Assembly (NCBI GenBank): GCA_031417835.1
Contig: JANOWJ010000138.1
Coordinates: 1-64,000, forward strand
Origin: JADJLQ01 sp031417835
GTDB lineage: Bacteria > Bacteroidota > Bacteroidia > Chitinophagales > Saprospiraceae
Direction of reading: 5' to 3'
Length of the DNA stretch: 64,000 bases
Position 1 is the first letter of the stretch. Every line of letters begins with the position of its first letter. Position numbers and translations under genes: made by a program. Below are positions 44,911 to 53,753 of this stretch, one piece after another. The notes below the pieces were generated by a model, which saw nothing but the letters and a program-made list of their open reading frames with translations, ran no database searches and was not told the DNA's origin.

Positions 44911-47559
44911 CTACAGTGTATATTTTAAGGTGACCCCACTTGTCCTTGGATCTCCTAATACTCCTGCATAATGCCCAGCATTACCGGCTGCTGGTAGCAA
45001 TTGTTCAAAATAGTCTTTGTTCAAAACATTTCTAACCCATATAAAAACGGATATTCCTTTGGAAGCCCTGAACCCTGCTCGTACATTGACCAAGACATAG
45101 CCATCGACATTGAGATATTGTGAAGGAGATGCTGAGGAAGAAAAAGAGGAGCGATAAAAATTATCCACTGCTAAGAAAAACTTGCCTTCTTGTTTTAGGA
45201 ATTTTCCCGATGTACTCACATCTCCGCCCAAAGATCCAGCCCACTTAGAAATACCGGGCAATTGACCACCTGATATGTCTTTGAAAGCAAACTCAGAGCC
45301 TGTTTCTTCCAGCGGCACGGGAGCATTTTTAAAGGTGATATATTTTCCATCGAGATATGTAAACGCACCATACAGGGACAAACTATTCTTTACTTTGAGA
45401 TTTCCATCCACTTCGATTCCTTGGACTCTGACTTGTTCGGCATTGGCCAGATAGCCTCTGTTGACACCAACTTCTGCTGTTTGCACTTGGGTTTGAAAAT
45501 CATCAATATCGGTATTATGAAAAACTAGATTTAGAGTACTGTTTTTAGTAGGAGTTGTTTTGACACCTATTTCGAAATGTTTTACATATTCTGGTTTGAT
45601 TCGAGCAAGATCGATCAACACTGCTCCATTTGCAGTAGGCAGTCCTCCCAGGTTTACCCCTATTGGTTTGTAACTAGTAGAAAAAGTCGCGAAACTATTG
45701 ACCCGTTTGGAAGCTTCATACGCTAGTGTAAGTTGACCGGAAATATTACTTCCATCTTCTTTGACATTAAATATTTGGTTGGTATAAACAGCATTTTTGA
45801 GTGCAAGGAGAGCAGGATCAGTCGTTTGTAAGCCCCCATAAGTCAGCCGGTTAAAATCTACTTCTTTCAGATCATAATTGTATCGAATACCGGGTAGGAG
45901 ACGGATTTTGGAGGTAACAGACCAGTCCAGCTGACCAAATAATGCCCCGCTGAATGTATTGAGTGTGGAGGTCGTTTTAATGCCAAACCCATCAAATAAT
46001 CCTGGTGTCTTCCACAGAGCGCTCGTAGAACTTTGAGAAAATCGCCATTGAGCTGATCCTGATTCCTCAGTATGCACTGGATCTGTTTTGAGATTCTGAC
46101 CTAAAACAAATAAACCGATGACTCCATTTAATTTAGATGAAAAATCACCAGCATAGCGCACTTCCTGAGACCATTGCTCATGCTTTGAGGTGGCCGCGGA
46201 TTTAGACAACACGGGTAAACCTGTAAAGTCTCGATCATTGGAAGGATCCCAATTCCAGTATCTCCAGGCTGAAGTTGCAGAAAGAGTACCTCCGCTCAAC
46301 TTGGAGTCTATATTAAGCGAAACACCACCTAGTTCGTTGCCCGACCGCCACTGCGAATCGTGATCAATCACCCGGTCAAATGGATTTTGGCTGGGCAGTT
46401 TATATCCTAAATCAGATATAATTTGATTAAACTGGCGGTACGCATTTCGCTTTGTAGGCACTACCCCTGCTACCACCTGTGCATAGCCTTCCGGATTCTG
46501 GTCTGTCGCGTCCGCCACCAGCGTGATTTTTATCTTATCTGTAGGTACGTATAATAATTGTCCTCTGAACCCTAAGTTGTTGATATCATTTACTTTTTTC
46601 TCTGTGGCTACATTGTAAAGTAAACCATCTCTTTGAGTCCCAGAGAAGGATATTCTGCCGGCAATTTTAGAAGCTAGAGCCCCAGTGATAGAAGTCTTTG
46701 CCTGGATAAATCCATAATTTCCATAGCCTATTTCAAAGGTCGCCCCCGGATCAAAGCTGGCAGCTCGTGTAGTAATGTTGAATGCTCCTGATGTTGTATT
46801 TTTTCCAAAGAGGGTGCCTTGTGGTCCGCGCAACACCTCTATCTGTTCTATATCAAGGAAATCCAGAGCGGTGGCTGCAGGGCGGGCAAAATATACCCCA
46901 TCTATATAAAAGCCTACCCCTGGGTCGATTCCATCATTTGTAAGTCCAAAGGTAGACCCTAGCCCTCTGATATTCAATGTAGTATTGCGAGGATTGGAAG
47001 AATACAATTGAACCGAAGGCACGAGTTCCTTTACACGGTTTACATTGAATGCACCAGCTTCCTCGACTTGCGCTCCACCAATCACAGATAGAGGAATTGG
47101 GATTTCGTGCGCTGTCTCCCGGCGACGCCTTGCAGTGACTACAATTTCGTTTAGGAGGGCAATGTCTTCCTCCAGAGGTATGACTACATTATCTGCCTCC
47201 ACCACCATTTCTTTACTGATATGACCTATGGATTTAATAATCAGGGTAAAAGGGAGTTTTTGGCCAGTTTGAAAATAAAAGTGACCAGTCAAATCTGTTG
47301 CCACGCCATGAGTCGTGCCTTTTATCTGGACTGTCGCTCCCAGGATGGGCTCCTGTGTTTTATGATCTACAATTTTACCGTGGAGATTTGCATTGATGGT
47401 GGCTTGAGTAGGTTGTGCTACGGAGATCACGGATAAAGAGAGGGATAAGAGCAATGTATAAAAGAAAAATGCTCCTACCCGCAGTGGGCCTATAGTCTTT
47501 CTGGCTTTAGTTTTTAGAGCGGATAAGACTAAAGTGGGTAATACGATATTATTATTCAT
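44911..47559 (-). CDS. TonB-dependent receptor with CarboxypepD_reg-like domain
   Basis: The ATG at 47559 gives 882 residues; the frame extends upstream only to a TTG at 47646. Order: signal region (about 25-50), a carboxypeptidase-regulatory-like domain (about 60-135, KIVDHKTQEPILGATVQIKG), a plug domain with LNEIVVTARRRR and RGLGSTFG, GVYFARP and EVLRGPQGTLFGKNTTSGAFN, and a 22-strand barrel ending KYTL. It imports a siderophore, vitamin or other ligand through the outer membrane. No SusD partner is adjacent. The leader upstream is long and structured. Confidence 0.9.
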   Translation of the reverse strand: MNNNIVLPTLVLSALKTKARKTIGPLRVGAFFFYTLLLSLSLSVISVAQPTQATINANLHGKIVDHKTQEPILGATVQIKGTTHGVATDLTGHFYFQTGQKLPFTLIIKSIGHISKEMVVEADNVVIPLEEDIALLNEIVVTARRRRETAHEIPIPLSVIGGAQVEEAGAFNVNRVKELVPSVQLYSSNPRNTTLNIRGLGSTFGLTNDGIDPGVGFYIDGVYFARPAATALDFLDIEQIEVLRGPQGTLFGKNTTSGAFNITTRAASFDPGATFEIGYGNYGFIQAKTSITGALASKIAGRISFSGTQRDGLLYNVATEKKVNDINNLGFRGQLLYVPTDKIKITLVADATDQNPEGYAQVVAGVVPTKRNAYRQFNQIISDLGYKLPSQNPFDRVIDHDSQWRSGNELGGVSLNIDSKLSGGTLSATSAWRYWNWDPSNDRDFTGLPVLSKSAATSKHEQWSQEVRYAGDFSSKLNGVIGLFVLGQNLKTDPVHTEESGSAQWRFSQSSTSALWKTPGLFDGFGIKTTSTLNTFSGALFGQLDWSVTSKIRLLPGIRYNYDLKEVDFNRLTYGGLQTTDPALLALKNAVYTNQIFNVKEDGSNISGQLTLAYEASKRVNSFATFSTSYKPIGVNLGGLPTANGAVLIDLARIKPEYVKHFEIGVKTTPTKNSTLNLVFHNTDIDDFQTQVQTAEVGVNRGYLANAEQVRVQGIEVDGNLKVKNSLSLYGAFTYLDGKYITFKNAPVPLEETGSEFAFKDISGGQLPGISKWAGSLGGDVSTSGKFLKQEGKFFLAVDNFYRSSFSSSASPSQYLNVDGYVLVNVRAGFRASKGISVFIWVRNVLNKDYFEQLLPAAGNAGHYAGVLGDPRTSGVTLKYTL

Positions 47560-47771
47560 TGGATAAATGAGTTTGATAAGAGAGAAAAAATTAAGAAGTA
47601 CGGAGGGATTCAGTTCGATGTGCTCGGTCCAGGATGCTTGCCTCAATGACCCGCAGTTGGAAGCTGGGCTGCAAAAAATACTGTCTTAGAAATCGTGTAG
47701 TATAAATAAGCTACAACAGCGACCATCCGTATAGACTTGTCTCCAATGTATAGGATCAAATTGTTTCATCG
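47560..47771 (-). other. long structured 5' leader of the TonB receptor
   Basis: About 210 bases lie between the likely promoter and the receptor start. On the minus strand several hairpins can form: TTGTAG/CTACAC, GCAG/CTGC, and GGTC with GACC enclosing AGG/CCT. No known riboswitch consensus (cobalamin, TPP, SAM) is recognised. A cis-regulatory RNA is possible but unproven. Confidence 0.3.
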
Positions 47772-47777
47772 ATGGCA

Positions 47778-47785
47778 CAAATATA
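47778..47785 (-). promoter_or_regulatory. -7 element for the TonB receptor
   Basis: TATATTTG on the minus strand matches TAnnTTTG exactly. No clear TTTG -33 box is seen at the usual spacing. Confidence 0.4.
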
Positions 47786-48012
47786 ATGATATTTATATAA
47801 AGTCTATCGATTTAGTATAGTTTTAAATAATTTATTTTATTTCCATCCTTACTGTAGGTAAAATCTCTGCCTTTTGATCTATAAATTCAAGTCGATCAAT
47901 TGTCACAATCCACGGTAGCAAAAGGGGCTAAACCAGTGAAAATGAATGTTATCTAAAGCTTAGGATGGAATGAATGATTTCAATTCAATTGCAGCTTGTT
48001 GAATGCGATTTT
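47786..48012. other. rest of the gap between the TonB receptor and the YitT gene
   Basis: AT-rich; no gene or strong hairpin seen. Confidence 0.4.
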
Positions 48013-48990
48013 TTAATGCTTCAACGGTCTTTTCTTAATCATACCGCCCTTAGTGTCCTTTATACTGCTCATGACTACAAAGGCATGAGGATCTATTCGC
48101 TCCAATTCATTATTCAATTTATTCAATTCTAGCCTAGTCACTACAGTATAAATAATATCCCTATCCTCTGCCTCGCCTTGGGTGCCAAATCCCTTTTTAC
48201 CTTGAAAGACTGTAAATCCCCGCCCCATATCTTCTACGATCATTTGGCGGATTTCAAGATGATGTGAAGAAATGATGGTCACCCCAATATATTCTTCAAT
48301 GCCCTCAATAATAAAATCTAATGTCTTTGAAGCTGATAAATAAGTGATCATTGAATATAACGCAATTTCAATGGTAAGAAAATAGGCTGCAAACGAAAAT
48401 ATCAATACATTGATAATGATAATAATATCACCGATGGTGGTACCAAACTTGCGGCTGAGATAAATCGCTAAAACTTCGGTGCCGTCTATCACAGCGCCAC
48501 CCCTGACCGATAGCCCGATCCCAGCTCCGAGGAAAATACCACCAAATACTGCCACCAACAAATTGTCTTGCGTGACATCCGGAAATGAAACTGTCGCCAG
48601 ACAAAGGGCTAGCCCAGCTATAGCAAGAGCTGTTTTTATGGCAAATTTCCGTCCTAAAATATTAATCGCTAAAAGGATGAAAGGAATATTGACTACAATA
48701 ATCAATATATACAGAGGTATCGATGTCAGAGCAGATATCAAAAGGGATATACCCGTAGCTCCACCGTCTATAAAGTGATTGGTCAATAAAAATCCTTTAA
48801 ATCCAAAAGCCGCTGAAAAAATACCTATGATGATTAAGGCAGCATCTTTAGTTTCGTTGATTACAGCTAACTTTAGGATTCTTAAACCTTTGGAGAGTTT
48901 GTATTCTGAATAATTGGTTATATCTCCAGCATCTTTACGGTCTTCTCTAAGTACTGTTCGGATCACCAGGTTTTTTAAAAATCTTTTCAT
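48013..48990 (-). CDS. YitT family membrane protein (DUF161 + DUF2179)
   Basis: A 325-residue protein with five to six helices in residues 45-230 (FGFKGFLLTNHFIDGGATGIS and GLSVRGGAVIDGTEVLAIYLS are typical) and a cytoplasmic DUF2179 domain at the C-terminus (GRGFTVFQGKKGFG, VVTRLELNKL). YitT proteins are predicted transporters or channels of unknown substrate. Alone in its neighbourhood. Confidence 0.88.
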   Translation of the reverse strand: MKRFLKNLVIRTVLREDRKDAGDITNYSEYKLSKGLRILKLAVINETKDAALIIIGIFSAAFGFKGFLLTNHFIDGGATGISLLISALTSIPLYILIIVVNIPFILLAINILGRKFAIKTALAIAGLALCLATVSFPDVTQDNLLVAVFGGIFLGAGIGLSVRGGAVIDGTEVLAIYLSRKFGTTIGDIIIIINVLIFSFAAYFLTIEIALYSMITYLSASKTLDFIIEGIEEYIGVTIISSHHLEIRQMIVEDMGRGFTVFQGKKGFGTQGEAEDRDIIYTVVTRLELNKLNNELERIDPHAFVVMSSIKDTKGGMIKKRPLKH

Positions 48991-49345
48991 GGTACAGATC
49001 TTATACGATCAACATTGAATGGTATTTAGGATGGTATGCATTAAAGCTTAGTACTTTAATTTCTCAATACGTACTAATAGTATTACAACTTTGCTAAATA
49101 TAGGTCATATTCACAATATTTCTTGTTTTTATGATTTCATAAGTGTATTTAAAGCAACATCATACAATAGCCATCATGTGCTCGGATCGCATGACCATAC
49201 AAAACACAGCAGCATCAGACCAAATGCGGCATAATTCGACGAAGGACAATTGACGCTTTTGGCACCCAAATTCTTGGAGAAATTGAGAGCCACACGAATG
49301 CAAACTTTGTTCGATCAGTCCTAAGCCCATTCGAATGGACTACAA
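48991..49345. other. gap upstream of the chimeric receiver gene, no gene seen
   Basis: About 355 bases without a credible reading frame. It holds no recognisable remnant of the deleted response-regulator or kinase parts. Confidence 0.4.
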
Positions 49346-49376
49346 ATTGAAATTCAGAAATTATGATCTACCTTTG
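49346..49376 (+). promoter_or_regulatory. Bacteroidota-type promoter for the chimeric receiver gene
   Basis: TACCTTTG at 49369-49376 is an exact -7 match and ATTG at 49346-49349 (three of four to TTTG) is 19 bases upstream. The start codon at 49387 is 10 bases further, so the leader is very short. Confidence 0.6.
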
Positions 49377-49386
49377 TTAAAAATGA

Positions 49387-49821
49387 ATGTTGAAAAAAAT
49401 CCTGATCATAGACGATGCAGACAAGCTCAGAACCTTGCTTTCTCGCATCATCAGTCTAGAGGGATTTGAAGTCTTACAAGCCAACGATTGCAATTCGGGT
49501 TTGAAGAAAATTGAACAGAATGAAATTGATGTCATACTCTGTGATGTAAAGCTGCCTGATGGTAGTGGCGTAGATTTGGTAAAAAAAATAAAAGAAAGAT
49601 ATCCCTATATTGAGGTCATCCTGCTCACGGCATATGGCAATATCCCGGACGGAGTACAAGCAATTAAAAATGGAGCTTTCGATTATATCATCAAAGGTGA
49701 CGATAATAATAAAATCATTCCTTTGTTGTCCAGAGGTGGCGAGTTGACTGTAGAAAGCGAGATTGGAAGGGGCAGTACCTTTACGGTGACCTTAAACAGT
49801 ATGTGTAAATACCCCGCCTAA
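49387..49821 (+). CDS. receiver domain fused to a histidine-kinase C-terminal scrap
   Basis: Residues 1-115 are a complete receiver domain of the NtrC/ZraR type (IIDDADKL, phospho-Asp53 in LCDVKLPDG, Thr81 in LLTAYG, Lys103 in IIKGDD, and the typical continuation DDNNKIIPLL). From about residue 116 the sequence switches to GGELTVESEIGRGSTFTVTL, the last strand and G2 box of a HATPase_c kinase domain. The AAA+ and HTH parts of the regulator and nearly all of the kinase are missing. The junction is in frame. It may act as a stand-alone receiver or be a decaying remnant. Confidence 0.8.
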   Translation: MLKKILIIDDADKLRTLLSRIISLEGFEVLQANDCNSGLKKIEQNEIDVILCDVKLPDGSGVDLVKKIKERYPYIEVILLTAYGNIPDGVQAIKNGAFDYIIKGDDNNKIIPLLSRGGELTVESEIGRGSTFTVTLNSMCKYPA

Positions 49822-49856
49822 GAATTTCTGATATCACAGGCAGTATTTAATCACAA

Positions 49857-50279
49857 TTAGGTAGCCATTTTATTTAAAAAACTTTGAATCGAAGTTTTAC
49901 TCATAATCAGTCGGGCTCCTTCTCTTATTTTTAGAAATTCATCTTTCAGCAAACATGTCTTTTCGTTTTTACAATCGTCACATTTGGTATAAAAATTTAA
50001 AGACACACAGGGTACCAGAGCTATAGCTCCATCAAACAATCGATACACATCGGCCACACTGATTTCTTTTGGCTTTTTAATGAGATAATGTCCCCCACCA
50101 AATCCCCGTTTACTACCTACAAAACCGGCATGTTTGAGATCGATTAAAATTTGTTCTAAAAATTTCTTAGGTATATGTTCTGCTTCGCAAATCGATGAGG
50201 TCTGCAAATACCCCTTTTCATAATTCAAACCTAACTGAATCAGGGCTTTTATGGCATACTTGCACTTCATCGACATCAT
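49857..50279 (-). CDS. Rrf2-family transcriptional regulator
   Basis: 140 residues from the ATG at 50279 (GTG at 50285 also possible). The winged helix reads KCKYAIKALIQLGL, IPKKFLEQILIDLKHAGFV, SKRGFGGGHYL. Cysteines at about 91, 100, 103 and 109 (PCVSLNFYTKCDDCKNEKTC) match the cluster-binding or redox-sensing loop of IscR/CysR-type members. It probably controls iron-sulfur or cysteine genes; it may autoregulate. No isc/suf or cys genes are close. Confidence 0.9.
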   Translation of the reverse strand: MMSMKCKYAIKALIQLGLNYEKGYLQTSSICEAEHIPKKFLEQILIDLKHAGFVGSKRGFGGGHYLIKKPKEISVADVYRLFDGAIALVPCVSLNFYTKCDDCKNEKTCLLKDEFLKIREGARLIMSKTSIQSFLNKMAT

Positions 50280-50569
50280 ATCCACAAAATTACTTTATTT
50301 TGAATATAGTCTCGTGTAAGATCCGTCAGAGTATTAATTTTATTTTGAAGATAGACCGACTTGTTGCCGAGCAGGAAGCAGATGGCCTCCGTATCAAGTC
50401 AGCCATGAGTCCACCTGCAGAAAGTCAATATCCAATAGTCCTATTTTGTAGGAACAACATGCTAGCTAAGTTGTGGTTTAACTGTATTTCTAATTTGATA
50501 TAAAAGGTTTCTGTTTGTCGTTTAAATTTATTTAGGACGGTACTGGTGTTTTGATTATTTTTGAAGGGT

Positions 50570-52768
50570 ATGGAGTGTAAATGCTTTTTTTTAATTCTAT
50601 TGCTACTTTTTATTCGTCAAAGTGCAACTTCTCAGGATCTTAAAGAAATCAGCCGGTGGAAGGCGCAAGCCCAACAAGTAGAAATCATTCGGGATCAGTA
50701 TGGCATTCCGCACATCTATGGCAAAACCGATGCAGACGCAGTATTTGGGCTGCTTTATGCACAGTGTGAAGATGACTTTCATCGGGTAGAACTCAATTAT
50801 ATTGAAAAGCTAGGCAGACTCGCGGAGATCCATGGTGAACAAAAGTTGTACGACGATTTGTATACTCGATTGATCATTGATTCATCTGCTGCATTGCAGG
50901 ATTTTAAAAGAAGCCCGGAGTGGTTGAAAAAATTGATGATCTCCTTTGCCGATGGCATAAATTATTACTTATATACCCATCCGAAGGTCAAACCTAAACT
51001 CTTGGCTCATTTTCAGCCGTGGTACGCCTTATTATGGACGGACGGCAGCATTGGAGCCATCAATACAGGAGACATTGATGAGACGGATGTGAAAAAATTT
51101 TATTCCGGTAACCCTGTTGTTTCCGCTGTGCCAAAGCCGGAAAAAGAATTTTCAGGTTCCAATGGTTTTGCTATCGGACCTTCTAAATCTGAAAGTGGTC
51201 ATGCAATGCTGTATATCAATCCTCACGTGACATTTTATTTCAGGCCCGAAGTCCATGTGGTGAGTGAAGAAGGTTTGAATGTTTATGGTGCTGTGACTTG
51301 GGGCCAGTTTTTTGTGTATCAAGGTTTCAATGCGTATTGTGGATGGATGCATACGAGTAACAATGTGGATGTGGCCGATGTCTACAAAGAACAGGTGACA
51401 AATATTAATGGTAAATTTTATTATAGGTATGACCGGAAATCGAAGAAAGTATCAGAAAAACAAATACAACTTCAATACTTGTCAGGACAACAGATTCTTA
51501 CAAAAAAAATTAAAACGTTCAGCACTCATCATGGACCTGTCATGGGCTTGCGAGATAAAAAATGGGTGAGCGTAAAGTCCAATAATAGATCGTTGGATGG
51601 GCTGAAACAAAGTTGGCTAAGGACCAAGGCAAATGGATTTGAAGCCTATAAGAAAACGATGGATCTCAAAAGTAACATCTCCAATAATACGGTCTATGCA
51701 GATGCTCAAGGCCACATCGCATATTGGCACGGCAATTTTATTCCGAGACGGAATCCATCTATTAATTGGAGTAAACCTGTAGACGGAGCTACCTCTGCTA
51801 CAGAATGGCAGGGACTGCATCCGGTAGCCGAATCCGTGCATAGCTATGACCCTCCCAATGGTTGGTTGCAGAATTGTAACTCCACACCGTTTACAGTAGC
51901 CGGCCCTGCAAGTCCGGATAAATCAAAGTATCCTGCTTATATGGCACCGGATGGTGAAAATTTTAGAGGTGTAAATGCAATACGCGTATTGTCCGCTCAA
52001 CCCAAGTTTGATCTGGATCAAATGATCAACGCAGGGTATGACACGTATCTCCCGGCTTTTGAAGTGTTAGTACCCGCATTAATTAAAGCATTTGATGATT
52101 TTAGTCATAGCGGTGCTGCAATGGCACTGGGTAAATTAGCAAAACTGGACTCTGCCATTCAAATTTTACGAGCCTGGGATTATCGAACCTCTACTTCATC
52201 CATTGCTACTACACTGGCTATTGAATGGGCACAAAAAGTTCAATCTTCTATTCAACAAGTATATATCGATGAGGGCGAAGAAGATCAGGTAGTACGGACC
52301 AAAAAATTTGCAAGCTCCTTCACCCAGGATGATGTATTACAACCATTTGTTTTTACTATCGACCACCTGGAGTCTACATTTGGCTCTTGGCAAGTACCTT
52401 GGGGGGCAATGAATCGGTTTCAGCGACTCACAGGTGATATCATTCAGAGGCCAGATGATACCAAATTTAGTATTCCCGTACCCTTTGCATCAGCCACCTG
52501 GGGTATGTTGCCTTCCTATAATAGCAGTCGATTCGATGGCACGCATAAAAGGTACGGAGTAAGTGGCAATAGTTTTATTTGTGCAGTTGAGTTTGGTCCA
52601 AGAATCATAGCTAAATCCTTATTAGCTGGAGGCCAGAGTGGAGATCCATCTTCGCCTCATTTTTTTGATCAAGCGGAGATGTATACCCAAGGCAAATTTA
52701 AAGAAGTCTTGTTTTATAAAGAAGATGTAGAAAAACATGTCGTGTCCAGATATAATCCAGGCAAATAA
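50570..52768 (+). CDS. penicillin acylase-family amidohydrolase
   Basis: 732 residues from the ATG at 50570 (TTG at 50561 is in frame upstream). After a signal peptide (to about residue 22) comes the alpha part (EIIRDQYGIPHIYGKTDADA) and the autocatalytic processing site GSNGFAIGPSKS, whose Ser at about 197 becomes the N-terminal nucleophile of the beta chain. Downstream are LYINPHVTFYF, and NPSINWSKP. It resembles aculeacin/acyl-homoserine-lactone acylases. Acts in the periplasm on an amide of unknown identity, possibly a quorum-sensing signal or a lipopeptide. Confidence 0.88.
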   Translation: MECKCFFLILLLLFIRQSATSQDLKEISRWKAQAQQVEIIRDQYGIPHIYGKTDADAVFGLLYAQCEDDFHRVELNYIEKLGRLAEIHGEQKLYDDLYTRLIIDSSAALQDFKRSPEWLKKLMISFADGINYYLYTHPKVKPKLLAHFQPWYALLWTDGSIGAINTGDIDETDVKKFYSGNPVVSAVPKPEKEFSGSNGFAIGPSKSESGHAMLYINPHVTFYFRPEVHVVSEEGLNVYGAVTWGQFFVYQGFNAYCGWMHTSNNVDVADVYKEQVTNINGKFYYRYDRKSKKVSEKQIQLQYLSGQQILTKKIKTFSTHHGPVMGLRDKKWVSVKSNNRSLDGLKQSWLRTKANGFEAYKKTMDLKSNISNNTVYADAQGHIAYWHGNFIPRRNPSINWSKPVDGATSATEWQGLHPVAESVHSYDPPNGWLQNCNSTPFTVAGPASPDKSKYPAYMAPDGENFRGVNAIRVLSAQPKFDLDQMINAGYDTYLPAFEVLVPALIKAFDDFSHSGAAMALGKLAKLDSAIQILRAWDYRTSTSSIATTLAIEWAQKVQSSIQQVYIDEGEEDQVVRTKKFASSFTQDDVLQPFVFTIDHLESTFGSWQVPWGAMNRFQRLTGDIIQRPDDTKFSIPVPFASATWGMLPSYNSSRFDGTHKRYGVSGNSFICAVEFGPRIIAKSLLAGGQSGDPSSPHFFDQAEMYTQGKFKEVLFYKEDVEKHVVSRYNPGK

Positions 52769-52836
52769 TACCGAGATACTTTATAAAGCTGTCTGCAACA
52801 CATTTGACCAACAAAGCAATGGTGATAGAATGCCTT

Positions 52837-53619
52837 TCATTTTTTTCTGATGATGTATTGATTGCTTACCCAGTTGTTGGCAACCTTTGAATCAGATGTT
52901 ACATCTAGTATTTCTATGGGAAGTTTGTTTAAAAAAGCGATCAATTCCTTTTTTGGTATGCCATACATATCCATATGTGCTATTCGGCCGGCTTTGGGCT
53001 GACTGTTTGGCGGACTAAGCAAGTGAACCAGTTGATTCAATCTGCCTTTTATTTTTTGGGTCAAATTGAGCTTAGGTGGTACGTAGACAGGACCAATATA
53101 GTGATCGGGCAATTGAAAAAAGGCTAAACCACCATGCTTTAAGGTCCTGACAAACTCAACAATATAATCCATGGCATATGTAGGTGGCATATGTTGAAGC
53201 ACAATAATCGAAAGGATAAAATCAAAGCTATCGTCTTGAAATATTGCAAGATGATTTTGATCATTATGGTGATAGCTGCATGATTCCGGATGACTATTAT
53301 ATTGATTGGCCAAAGTCAACATGGAAGGTGCAATATCGACGCCGACTACTTTTTTAAATTTTGTGGCGAGAGGCTGAGTAAGTCTGCCGACTCCGCACCC
53401 AAAATCTAAGGCTGATCCAAAGGCTACGTTCAGTTGTAAATCATCCAGATACGCAAATACTTCATGTATTCTTTTTTGTCCGGTCTCAAAAAAAGTTTGA
53501 ATCTCCCATTGGTTGCCCTTCATCTCCTGGCGAGTAAGGATGGCCCACAGTGGGTCTTCTTTACCGAGCTCATCCCAATTCCATTTCAATTCATCTAGTT
53601 TCATCACCGATTTCAGCAT
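52837..53619 (-). CDS. class I SAM-dependent methyltransferase
   Basis: A 260-residue methyltransferase with SAM-binding motif LDFGCGVGRLTQPLA near 73-87, VVGVDIAPSML, and DDSFDFILSIIVLQHMP. The C-terminal part is longer than the bare fold and hydrophobic near FFQLPDHYIG. Substrate not recognised. Divergent from the caspase gene. Confidence 0.82.
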   Translation of the reverse strand: MLKSVMKLDELKWNWDELGKEDPLWAILTRQEMKGNQWEIQTFFETGQKRIHEVFAYLDDLQLNVAFGSALDFGCGVGRLTQPLATKFKKVVGVDIAPSMLTLANQYNSHPESCSYHHNDQNHLAIFQDDSFDFILSIIVLQHMPPTYAMDYIVEFVRTLKHGGLAFFQLPDHYIGPVYVPPKLNLTQKIKGRLNQLVHLLSPPNSQPKAGRIAHMDMYGIPKKELIAFLNKLPIEILDVTSDSKVANNWVSNQYIIRKK

Positions 53620-53753
53620 GCTATTTACAGAAATATTGCTTCATTTTATACAGGTGAGTGGGTGTCTTTGATTGTTTTTCGGATGCCAATAAATTGATTT
53701 TCTTCCAATTCTGTTTATATTTAAAGCATCAACTCTACCAAACCAATCACAAC

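Noticed and set aside
47560..47646. N-terminal extension of the TonB receptor from a TTG codon
   Set aside because: An ATG at 47559 precedes a normal signal region; the extension lies in the structured leader.
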